Below are positions 20,372 to 29,712 of a DNA stretch of 64,000 nt, piece by piece (positions within the stretch are counted from its first letter, which is position 1; each line of letters starts with the position of its first letter). The stretch comes from Nosema muscidifuracis (lineage: Eukaryota > Microsporidia > Nosematidae): contig JAIOKI010000027.1 in NCBI GenBank assembly GCA_028335825.1, forward strand, positions 124,001-188,000. The letters run 5' to 3'. Position numbers and translations under genes: made by a program. The notes below the pieces were generated by a model. The model was not told where the DNA came from, did not search any database, and saw nothing but the letters and a program-made list of their open reading frames with translations.

Positions 20372-21000
20372 ATTAGTTTTTTATTTATTATCTTCTTTTT
20401 TCTTGTATAAATAATATTTTTAATTAAAAGAAATTAATTTATGTAAATATTTTTATTAAAAAGAAATTAATTTATGTAAATATTTTTATTAGAAATAAAT
20501 GATAGTAGTAAAATTAATATTGAGTAATAAAATTATTAAAAGAAATGATAGTATTAAAATTAATAATTACCTCGTAATAATTCTTTATTAAAAGTTTGAT
20601 ATTTAATTACAATTTATTTTTTTTAACCCCTAAAAAAATACATTCTTATTCTGAGAATGAAAAAGATTTAGCTGTATTTGTAATAATTAAATATAAAGAT
20701 CTTTAACAATAAAATTAACTTATTTTATAAAGATCTTTAACATTAAAATTAATTTTGACTTCTTTAAAATAAAAACGTTATATAAAATTATTATTAACAA
20801 GTCAATCTAATCTTTAAAAAATTTAAAATTATAAATTAATTAGAAAAAACAATGACGTCAAATATTTAAAACTAATATTAAACTTAAAGATTTTAATCTT
20901 TTAAAAATTAGTATTTTTATGATTATATTGATAACAAATTGATAAATTAAAAATTAATCATATTTTTATTTATATGTAGTAAACAAAATATAAAAGATAT
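20372..21000. other. AT-rich gap with a possible dead small gene
   Basis: Nothing securely genic. TTTTAACCCCTAAAAAA at 20622-20638 looks like a start signal, but it is followed by ATA instead of ATG. The frame then stays open for about 25 codons (beginning ATA at 20638) with mixed codon use before a stop. It could be a lost gene start or chance. Confidence 0.35.
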
Positions 21001-21310
21001 AATTATTACGTATTATCTTGATTAATAAAACACAAAATTATTACGTATTATCTTGATAAAGAAAAAATATAATTATTACGTATTATCTTATTAATTAAAC
21101 ACAAAATTATTACACATTATCTTATTAAGAAAACACAAAGTTATTACGTATTATCTTATTTACAAAACACAAAATTATTACATATTATCTTGATAAATAT
21201 TTTTTTAATTTACAAAACATATAATTATTACGTATTATCTTATTTACAAAACATATAATTATTACGTATTATCTTATTTACAAAACATATAATTATTACG
21301 TATTATCTTG
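21001..21310. repeat. Nine-copy TTATTACGTATTATCTT array upstream of a secreted-protein gene
   Basis: The 17-bp core with its palindromic TACGTA occurs about nine times, mostly 32-36 bp apart (one gap of about 50), from 21001 to 21310. Three copies differ around the ACG. Spacers vary (ACAAAACATATAA, ATTAATAAAACACAA) while the core is kept. The array ends 54 bp before the ATG of the next gene, which lacks a CCC motif. A regulatory role is possible but unproven. Confidence 0.75.
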
Positions 21311-21363
21311 ATTAATATTTTTTTAATTTATTTTGGCTTAAAAAAAAGTTTTAATTTTAAACA

Positions 21364-23049
21364 ATGATTCTTTATACATTTTTAGTAAACATATTATGTA
21401 CACAAAATTCTGATTATGATTATTTACCAGAAATATGGGAAATTGATAAAGATAATGAATCTCAGCCTTCAAATGAATTTGGTATAACTCCTAATATAGT
21501 TAAAAAATCTACAGAACGTCTTGAAGTATTAATGCATAGAAAATATATAGCACTTGAACAAGCAGGTCTTATTAAATCAATGTCTTCACAATCATTAACA
21601 ACACCAAGACATTATTATAGCACTGATTACGATCAAGTAGTTAATAATAAAGAAAATTTAATTAAATCACAATTTAGGATATGCTCTTATCCAGAAGATT
21701 TGCGTAAACTTGCTGATTACGATCCCGAATATTTGTTTAATTATGAAAAATCGGAATTTGGAACGAATAGAGTTCTTAGTAAAGATTCAGATAATGATAT
21801 GAAAAATATTGATCAAAAATTTAGAATTAAAATGGATTCTAATGAAGGAAAATCTGTTCTTGATTTAAATAAGTTAGATGGATGTACTAAAAAATTTAGA
21901 AATGTCTTTAAACGAACTAATAATAAAAAGGAATTTAATGAATCTAAGATATCTGAAGATGTAACTAAAAAACCTAGCGATATTTCGTTTTCTGATTGGG
22001 TAACGAATGTTTTTTATAAGAGGAAAAAGTTAGAAACAAAAGATGATTTATCTATTGAAGAATCAACTTCTAAAGTTAAATTAATAGAAAAACCATCTTC
22101 TTCATTTTTTGATACTGATAGAAGTAAAATCAAAGAAATTATTGAATCTACAAAAAATAGTGATTTTTTAACAAAAGAAGACCCTTCAATAAAAATACCT
22201 ATAGCAAAAAAACGTACTATATATTACAAATCCGGTAATGATTCTAATATAAAGCAGAATGTAGAAGAAATTGATAATCAAGGAGAAGAAAATCACCAAG
22301 GAAATAATGATACTAATCTAGGAGAAAATAAAAAAGAAAATAACGATACTAATCAAGGAGAAAATAATGATACTAATAAAGGAAAAAATAAAAAAGAAAA
22401 TCACCTAGGAGAAAATGATACTAATCAAGGAGAAAGCAAAAAAGAAAATCACCGAGGAGAAAACAATGATACTAATAAGGGAGAAAACAATGATACTAAT
22501 CAAGGAGAAAATAATGATATAAATAATTTAGAAAGCTTTACATTTCATTATATACCCAACACTGTCAAAAAAATAGTAAGCGACGAAGATCTTGCAAAAT
22601 ACAAGCAATGCTTCTTCCATGCTTGTACAATGTTTAACTCTCATAAAAATATTTTCATTCCTTTTAAGAAGTTGGTTATTTCTTATAATAGATTTAATAA
22701 TAAATATTTTCCCAATACTGAAGAAAACACATCCACAGTAGAAAATTTACGGAAGAAGGTTGGATTATTACTCGAATCACGATCCAGTAGAATTAAGTAC
22801 ATGCTTCTTAAACTAAACGAATTTGAAAATAATGATATTGTTTTTAGAAGATTACATATGGAAGAAGAAAAGATTCATTTGAATTCAAAGATTATCAAAT
22901 ACATAAAAGAATGTACTAAAGATGAAAAAGATTACGAATTTAATGATGTAGCATTTTTAACTTGTATAAATAATATAGCATATGAGGTTACTTATTTAGA
23001 TCTAGCATTTTATACTTTAGCAAAATATTGTAGTACTAATTTTGATTAA
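21364..23049 (+). CDS. Large secreted protein with ENNDTN repeats and C-terminal helical domain
   Basis: 561 aa. A short signal peptide (MILYTFLVNILCTQ) is followed by a polar, charged region. Residues about 305-385 are a degenerate repeat of 8-14 aa around NQGENNDTN and KKENHLGEN. The C-terminal 150 aa (from LESFTFHYIPN) are predominantly helical. Their blocks line up loosely with the shared C-terminal domain of the two secreted proteins at 26.3 and 28.4 kb, making this a distant third member. No CCC motif; the ATG follows AATTTTAAACA. Function unknown; host-directed or spore-surface roles are inference. Confidence 0.75.
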   Translation: MILYTFLVNILCTQNSDYDYLPEIWEIDKDNESQPSNEFGITPNIVKKSTERLEVLMHRKYIALEQAGLIKSMSSQSLTTPRHYYSTDYDQVVNNKENLIKSQFRICSYPEDLRKLADYDPEYLFNYEKSEFGTNRVLSKDSDNDMKNIDQKFRIKMDSNEGKSVLDLNKLDGCTKKFRNVFKRTNNKKEFNESKISEDVTKKPSDISFSDWVTNVFYKRKKLETKDDLSIEESTSKVKLIEKPSSSFFDTDRSKIKEIIESTKNSDFLTKEDPSIKIPIAKKRTIYYKSGNDSNIKQNVEEIDNQGEENHQGNNDTNLGENKKENNDTNQGENNDTNKGKNKKENHLGENDTNQGESKKENHRGENNDTNKGENNDTNQGENNDINNLESFTFHYIPNTVKKIVSDEDLAKYKQCFFHACTMFNSHKNIFIPFKKLVISYNRFNNKYFPNTEENTSTVENLRKKVGLLLESRSSRIKYMLLKLNEFENNDIVFRRLHMEEEKIHLNSKIIKYIKECTKDEKDYEFNDVAFLTCINNIAYEVTYLDLAFYTLAKYCSTNFD

Positions 23050-24120
23050 ATATGAAATATTTTATCAATATAAAAATTCTTAAAGTTCATTTAAAATATT
23101 AAAAATCAGTTATATTTTTATTCATAAAATTTTTAGTAAAAATCAAATTTTATATTCTATAACAAATAATCAGAATCAATTTTTATTAATGAATTATTTT
23201 TAACTAGTAAAAAATAAATATTATTAACAAAATATTCTTAGATAATATTAATTATTAGAAAATAAAATATTAACTAACATATTCTTAAATAATACTAATT
23301 ATTAAAAATAAAATATTAACTAACATATTCTTAAATAATACTAATTATTAGAAAATAATATATTAACTAACATATTCTTAAATAATACTAATTATTAAAC
23401 TCATTTTCTTAATTTATAACCCCTTATATAAAATTAATAATAGACAAAAAATAATATTTGTTAATAAAAGATAGAAAATATTTTTTTATAATCAGAAACT
23501 ATCATATAAAAATAATAAATAATTTTTTATAATCAGAAACTATCATACAAAAATAATAAATAATTTTTCATAATACAAAAATGATAAATAATTTTTTATA
23601 ATCAGAAATATCATATAAAACTATCAAATATTTTATAAAAAATTGTTTGTAATGATTTAATTAGATCAAAACAATGATATCTTTTATTATATTAAAATTA
23701 AATATCTTTACTCATTTAAATTAATTAATTTTTATATTAAACCTGATTTATTCTTAAATAATTATTTTTAAAAATTGATGATGACGTGTATCGATTAGTT
23801 AATTATTCCTTAATTGTAATAAATTAAATTATTTGTTTATTTTATATTTTTTTTTCTATATTTCATCAGTATTTTTTTATATTTATGATGATTCAAATTC
23901 CATTATGCTATCACATAATAAACAAATATTTTAATTTAAAGTTGTTCAATAATAAATTTAATAAAAAAATGATTTTTATTTTGGTTATTGATTGTTTTGT
24001 TTAAAAATTAATCATGATTAATCAATAAAAATTTTAGCGATTTAATATAAAACGTAATTTATGAAACAATTAAAAAGAAATATAAACTAGTTCAAATAAA
24101 TTTAATTATTTATTTTATTT
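23050..24120. repeat. 1.1-kb gap with two tandem repeats
   Basis: Four copies of a 46-47-bp unit with ACATATTCTTAAATAATACT lie at 23221-23398. A second family with ATAATCAGAAACTATCATA and AAAAATAATAAATAATTTTT lies at about 23480-23640. An orphan CCCC near 23421 has no ORF. No gene seen. Confidence 0.75.
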
Positions 24121-24170
24121 AGTGTTTTTGTTTTTAATTGATGCTATGCCACATCTATCATTTCTAATTC

Positions 24171-24232
24171 GTAAGTTTTATCAAATCAGTTTTTATTGAT
24201 TAAATGTTTTAGAAATGTTCTAACAATTACAG
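24171..24232 (+). other. Candidate 62-nt spliceosomal intron
   Basis: The stretch begins GTAAGTTTTA and ends TTCTAACAATTACAG. That gives a consensus 5' splice site, a branch-point-like CTAAC and a close AG, the arrangement known for microsporidian introns. It lies just upstream of the cyclin-like ORF. A short exon beginning ATGCCACATC (24146-24170) would precede it. The join is one base out of frame with the downstream ORF, across a run of nine A's (24241-24249). Confidence 0.5.
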
Positions 24233-24260
24233 GTATAAATAAAAAAAAATAAGCATAAAC

Positions 24261-24725
24261 ATGTTGAACAAAAAGTTATCAGCATTGAAAAGAAACTTAT
24301 CAGAATATAAAAAGAGAGATTTGAATTTAATACGTTATAATAAATACCAAAATGATGGATACAATAAGACAAATTTAATGTTTTATGTATATTCTATTTA
24401 TAGAATAAAAGAAATTAACTTTTCTAATTTCCGGTACAATCTTAGAGGATTTAATCTTTTGACTTTAATGGGAGGATTTATTATATTACAAAAATATTTA
24501 GCTGAATATAAAGGACATAGAAATAATATGACTTATTATTATATATCAGCATGTGTATTAGCATCAAAATATCAAGAAGATGAACATGTCTTAATCTGTA
24601 ATCTATTTAGAGATACTAAAAGATTTATTAAAATAGAAAATGAAATCATATTTAAATTAAAATTTGAAGTAGAATTTAGTGAGTATGATTTATGTATGCT
24701 GAGTAAAGAATTATGTATAGATTAA
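24261..24725 (+). CDS. Cyclin-box protein (PHO80-like), possibly with an upstream exon
   Basis: 154 aa from the ATG at 24261. Residues about 65-145 match a cyclin box: a helix LLTLMGGFIILQKYLAEY, then YYISACVLASKYQEDEHV (the AA..LA.K..ED pattern), then IENEIIFKLKFEVEFSEYDL (the LE..IL..L.F.V pattern). It is a single box, as in small Pho80/Pcl-type cyclins that bind a CDK. No CCC motif precedes this ATG. A candidate intron (24171-24232) suggests a true start at 24146, adding about 18 residues if the nine-A run at 24241-24249 were ten in the genome or the transcript. As read, the ORF is usable from 24261. The 3' end merges into a repeat array. Confidence 0.75.
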   Translation: MLNKKLSALKRNLSEYKKRDLNLIRYNKYQNDGYNKTNLMFYVYSIYRIKEINFSNFRYNLRGFNLLTLMGGFIILQKYLAEYKGHRNNMTYYYISACVLASKYQEDEHVLICNLFRDTKRFIKIENEIIFKLKFEVEFSEYDLCMLSKELCID

Positions 24726-24935
24726 AATTTATAGTAGATTTTTATGAGTATAAGAAAAATTTGTAGTAGAAATTTGTTAGTATGCGAAAAATTTGTAGTA
24801 GAGATTTGTTAGTATAAGAAGAACTCAAAGCAGAGATTTATGAGTATGAGAAAAATTCAAAGTAGAACTTTATTGTAATTTTATGTATAGATTAAAATTT
24901 ATAGTAGAAATTTAGTGTGTATTAGAAGAACTCAA
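24690..24935. repeat. Repeat array derived from the cyclin gene's 3' end
   Basis: The 28 bp covering the last codons, stop and 3' flank of the cyclin-like gene (24711-24738) recur at 24881-24908. Between them lie several degenerate units of about 33-47 bp with TTTGTAGTAGAAATTTGTTA and AGTATGAGAAAAATT. They resemble the gene's own terminal sequence at 24667-24690. Confidence 0.7.
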
Positions 24936-26315
24936 ATTTAATAAATGATTTTTATGTTTGTTTTTTATTAAAGATTTATAGAAAAAAAATCAAACAGTTA
25001 GTTTACAAACAAACAAAATTATACTTAATTAATTATTTTAAATTAAATAAAACAGATTTTTTATATAATAATTTATTCATAATCAAATCAAAATAAAGCA
25101 TTACTATTTGAAAAAGCACGTCATTTCATATTTATTTTAATTAATTTATTGGTCACAATTAAATTATATATTATCTTACATAAGAAATATTCTTTATAAA
25201 GTATTTATTATCATAAATAAGAAATATTCATTTTAATATTATCTTACATAAGAAATTTTCTTTATAAATTATATATTATTATACATAATAAATATTTATA
25301 TTAATAATATCTTACATAAGCTCTAATTCCATTTGAAACTTCTTAAATAATAATCAATGTTAAATACTAGCATACTATTATAAAATAATTGTAGTGAAAT
25401 AAATAGATGAGGATTTAAAAATTTCAAAAATCTCAATTTAATTAAAAATTTGACACCTGACAATATTTTTTATTATATGACTAATTTATCATTAATATTG
25501 TGATGATATGTTTTATTCATCATTGATATTGTGATAATATGTTTTATTCATCATTAATATTGTGATGTTATGTTTTATTTATCATTAATATTGTGATGTT
25601 ATGTTTTATTTATGATATCAAAATAGAATTTTATTGATCATTAAAATTTAGTGAGGAAAATAAGATTCCATTTTGAGGATTACTAAAACTTTAAAAAGTT
25701 GAAAACATTCATTAGTTTGTTAATATAGATATTTTTAATCTAATCTATCTAAGAATTGTTACATTAATAGAATTTTATTTTAAATACAGAACTTTATTTT
25801 TATTGTTATTTTTTTCCTGCAATTTTTAATGTCAAAATAAAAAAATATTTTTTTAAAAATTTTATTGATCTTTAAGATTGAATTTAATGATATGTTTTTT
25901 ATCTAAAGTTATAAACCCATTGCAAACATCTTAAAATCTAATTTTAACATAAAATACTGAAAAATTTTATTGAAATTTACCTTAAATTAATAGAAAATAT
26001 CAACGTATTTCTTATCAAAATTAGTCAATATAAATTATTTTGTTTAATTTTAATCTTAATCAATAAAAATATCAATGTATTTCATATCAAAATTAGTCAA
26101 TATAAATATATTTGTCTCAATTCTAATTATTTAAAAAATTATTTCGTATTAATTCTAATTATTTAAAAAATTTATCAGTCTCAATTTTAATTATTAAAAA
26201 AATTATTTTCGTATTAATTCTAATTATATTCGATTAAAATGAAAGTGTTTTGTTTATAAATTACATATTAATGACATTATTATTTTTAGTATCTAAATAA
26301 AGTTTTATTACCCTT
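24936..26315. repeat. 1.4-kb gap with a 31-bp tandem repeat
   Basis: Four copies of a 31-bp unit (TCATTAATATTGTGATGATA followed by TGTTTTATTCA) start at 25489, 25520, 25551 and 25582. Around 25140-25320 ATCTTACATAAGAAATATTC words recur, and around 25980-26200 AAAATTAGTCAATATAAAT words do. No gene seen. Confidence 0.75.
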
Positions 26316-27824
26316 ATGATATCGTTAATATACATAATAAATATTTTATCTATAGGAGATGAAGTTATTAATCAAAGAATACGATGTCCTTATTCATCTA
26401 ATAGCTTAAACTACGTTAATACATCGAGGATTCCACAACATCATGATTCATCAGAAAAAACTAATAATTATTCTGGAGATACTGTAGACTTATTTGGACT
26501 AAACCAAACTAGTAAATTCATTCTTGGATCAGAAGATTTTGATAGAGAATTTACTAATTCAACAGATTTGAGTGAACAAGATTTTAAAAGAATCTATTCT
26601 AGTTTAAGATACATTAATAGGAATATGAAAAATGATGAAAGAGATATTACTATTAGTCAAAATTCGGTATTTAGTAGAAAACCAAGTTCTTGTAGAATAG
26701 TAGGGTACACAGAAAAAGATACTAAAAATATTGTGTCATTGGATAATGACATTAATAATAGTGATGATTCATCATTAAACCTATCGAGAATGTCTATTCT
26801 ATCAAAATATGCATCTAATGGTGATTTTTCTACTGATAATATAAAAAAAAATTTTAATTCTGAAGATTTTTCAGTTACTAAAGAATCTAAACTTAATAAT
26901 AAAATAGCGAATGCTAGAGATTCAAAATTAATCAGGAACTTTTCTATTTTGAAAAAATCGGAATCAATGGAAGAACCATTAAATACTGTTGATTTAGAAG
27001 GTGTTGAAAATTCTAATTTAAAATATAATATAAAAAGAAGAGGTATGTATAAAAGTCAAAGTTTTAAATGTAATTCAGGTATATTTGATGATTCAGTGTC
27101 TTTAGCTGAATCTTATAAGTCATCTTTGACAGAAGGATCGTATTCAATAGAAAGTTCTTCATATGACGATAATTTTAGTGAACCATCAGAAAGAAGTATA
27201 AGAAGATTGTCTTCTTCAGGAAGTTATTGGAAAGATTCATCATTTGATGGAAGTTTATGTAATATAAGAAATAATAGAAAATTGTCTTTGTCATCATTAA
27301 ATGGCAACAATTCTTTGACTAACCTACCTGTTGAAAAAAGAACAGATATAAATGGTTTAAACTTAGACATTACTATAGTAGAGAAAAATTTTGGTTGTTT
27401 AAGAACTGATATAAAATTAAATATTAGAGATGTTTACAATACAATCGACGAAATACTAAGAACTCTTTTAAATGACGAGAATCAATTAAAGAATTTTGTT
27501 AAATTAGTGAAAATTTATATAAAGAAGACAAGAAAATCGAATTTAAGAACAAAAATAAAATATTTGTTTAATATCGATAAAAAAGAGATAAAAAGATATT
27601 TAAAAGAGCTTTTAGAAAATACTGATCCCATAGATAAACTTATACAAAGTGAAAAAGTTTTTCTGTACCATAATAATGATTATATCAAGATAATGAGTAT
27701 TCTTAAAAATTCAGCAAGTGAAAAATCTAAAGAAGTTGTTATAAATGAAGGTAAATATTCAATTTCATTACATTATTTGATGATGCATACTTTGTTGAAT
27801 TATGTAAACAAAAAAATAAATTAA
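26316..27824 (+). CDS. Large secreted Ser-rich protein with conserved C-terminal domain
   Basis: 502 aa with CCCTT before the ATG. A short signal peptide (MISLIYIINILSIG) is followed by a Ser/Asn/Asp-rich, probably disordered middle (residues about 30-350). A conserved C-terminal domain of about 150 aa begins LNLDITIVEKNFG. This domain aligns with the end of the gene at 28357-29712 along its whole length: NTIDEILR versus NAVDEIFR, FVKLVKIYIKK versus LIKLIKKYRKK, KRYLKELLENTDPI versus NDYLQELNDSEDI, and INEGKYSISLHYLMMH versus LNEKKYKCSLQSVILH. No known family recognised. A secreted or exported role is inferred. Confidence 0.8.
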   Translation: MISLIYIINILSIGDEVINQRIRCPYSSNSLNYVNTSRIPQHHDSSEKTNNYSGDTVDLFGLNQTSKFILGSEDFDREFTNSTDLSEQDFKRIYSSLRYINRNMKNDERDITISQNSVFSRKPSSCRIVGYTEKDTKNIVSLDNDINNSDDSSLNLSRMSILSKYASNGDFSTDNIKKNFNSEDFSVTKESKLNNKIANARDSKLIRNFSILKKSESMEEPLNTVDLEGVENSNLKYNIKRRGMYKSQSFKCNSGIFDDSVSLAESYKSSLTEGSYSIESSSYDDNFSEPSERSIRRLSSSGSYWKDSSFDGSLCNIRNNRKLSLSSLNGNNSLTNLPVEKRTDINGLNLDITIVEKNFGCLRTDIKLNIRDVYNTIDEILRTLLNDENQLKNFVKLVKIYIKKTRKSNLRTKIKYLFNIDKKEIKRYLKELLENTDPIDKLIQSEKVFLYHNNDYIKIMSILKNSASEKSKEVVINEGKYSISLHYLMMHTLLNYVNKKIN

Positions 27825-28356
27825 TTTTATGTAAAAATTTTTATTTATTTTAATTTAATCAGAAAAATAAATTAAAACAAAATAATTGATCAGAATTACT
27901 TTCTAATTTAAATATTGTATTTTTTATTCTATAAATATAATAATATAGATTAAAAATATAAGTAAACAAATTTAAAATTTTTTATTTTTATGTAATTCAT
28001 AATGATTTAAGATTTCAATTTAATTTATAATTCAAAATTTTATGCTATAAACAGATATTTAATTTAATTTAAAATATTTATGTTATGAAATTTCAATTTA
28101 ATTTAAAATATTTATGTTATGAAGATTTCAATTTAATTTAAAATATTTATGTTATGAGATTTCAATTTAATTTAAAATATTTATTTTATAAACAGATATT
28201 TAATATAATTTTTATTTATGTTTTTAGAATATATTAATTTCAGAAATAAAAAATTACAAATTTTCGATTTAAAACTTCCCAATTGAAATGTAAAAATTTT
28301 TAATTTCCTAAATTAAAAATTTTACTTAATAAAAATGAAATAATAAGAATTCTTTA
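27825..28356. repeat. 532-bp gap with a 38-bp-type repeat
   Basis: About four copies of TTCAATTTAATTTAAAATATTTATGTTATGA-type units lie at 28010-28200. The rest is AT-rich with no ORF. No CCC signal precedes the following gene. Confidence 0.7.
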
Positions 28357-29712
28357 ATGATATTATTGTTAATTTTAAATCTAATATGGTGTACTAAAGA
28401 AGACAACAAGGAATATATTATTCCTATAAACATCGAACCACATAAAAGTGATCATGATCAAAGTCAGTTTAATATGCATACTAAACCTCAACAAGAATTT
28501 GATAACATTGATGATAATGAAAAAGCTTCTGGTCTTTATGATATTTTAAATAAAAAATATTTTAAAAGCAGTGAGGATATTGAATCGTCTACAGAAAAAG
28601 AATCAGAGACTATTAAATCTGCTGATGATGATGAGAATAAAGATAAGAAATTTAGAAGATATTCTTTAAGAAAAGAATCCTTCAAGAATAATGTTATTAA
28701 AACTACTAAATATTCAAATCCTATACCTCAATTAAAAACAGAGTACGTAGTTATCAATAAAGAAGTTCCACAGACATCTTTTAAATATAAAGATGAAGAA
28801 TTTAAGAAGTCTCAAGAAAAAATCATTGATAATTTGAATGAAGTTATAGAAAAATTGAGTAATCTTTACAGTGAACATAGTAACAACTTTCAGAGAAGTA
28901 AAAGTCTTAATTATGCATCTAAAACATCTGATGAATATAAAAGAACATATGACACAATTTCTTTACCATGTAATGATAGGGACCCAATATACGCTGAAAT
29001 AGAAGAAAAAACACCGGTAACAAACACTCAAGAAACGATTTATAAAACTGACATTTATCATTATGATTTGTTACCTCCTGTAAACCCTATAAAAAAATCA
29101 GTTAAAGAAGATTCTGAAGAGTCCCAATCGTCAGAAACTTTGGTAACTTTAAGAGATAAAAATAAAAGCGAAATCAGCATATCCTTTACATTTAAACCTA
29201 ACACTAATAGATGTAAAAAAAGCGGAATATCTTCTATAATAGAAATAACCATACATCTTAAAAATAAAAGGGAAAATTATATTAAGAAAAGTGTTTTTGT
29301 TTCATATAAAGATATTTGCAATGCCGTAGACGAGATATTTAGAAATATCAACACTGAAAAATCTCATTTGAATAATTTGATTAAACTTATTAAAAAGTAT
29401 AGAAAGAAGAATCGCCGATTTAATTTCAAATCTTTTAAAAGAAGCTTTTTTAAAAAAAATAGAGGGCTTATAAATGACTATCTACAAGAATTGAATGATT
29501 CAGAGGATATTATCTCGAGCTTATTCCCTAAAGGTCTTGTAGTTATATATTATAGTAAAGATTATGTTGAACTTATGGCTAAATTCAAGTCATTCGCTTG
29601 TAATGAATCTAAAGCTTATATTTTGAACGAAAAAAAATACAAATGTTCTTTGCAGTCTGTTATATTACATGCTATATTCGTGTACGTAAACGAAAAAATG
29701 GATTCAAAATAA
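28357..29712 (+). CDS. Large secreted protein, paralog of the gene at 26.3 kb
   Basis: 451 aa. Signal peptide MILLLILNLIWCT, then a charged Glu/Ser/Lys-rich region with no cysteine clusters. The C-terminal 150-aa helical domain (from about residue 290) is shared with the neighbouring gene, including DICNAVDEIFRNI, LNNLIKLIKKYRKK, INDYLQELNDSEDI and LNEKKYKCSLQSVILHAI. The N-terminal halves do not align, so only the C-terminal domain is under strong constraint. Same strand and adjacent, so probably a tandem duplicate. The ATG lacks a CCC motif. Confidence 0.8.
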   Translation: MILLLILNLIWCTKEDNKEYIIPINIEPHKSDHDQSQFNMHTKPQQEFDNIDDNEKASGLYDILNKKYFKSSEDIESSTEKESETIKSADDDENKDKKFRRYSLRKESFKNNVIKTTKYSNPIPQLKTEYVVINKEVPQTSFKYKDEEFKKSQEKIIDNLNEVIEKLSNLYSEHSNNFQRSKSLNYASKTSDEYKRTYDTISLPCNDRDPIYAEIEEKTPVTNTQETIYKTDIYHYDLLPPVNPIKKSVKEDSEESQSSETLVTLRDKNKSEISISFTFKPNTNRCKKSGISSIIEITIHLKNKRENYIKKSVFVSYKDICNAVDEIFRNINTEKSHLNNLIKLIKKYRKKNRRFNFKSFKRSFFKKNRGLINDYLQELNDSEDIISSLFPKGLVVIYYSKDYVELMAKFKSFACNESKAYILNEKKYKCSLQSVILHAIFVYVNEKMDSK

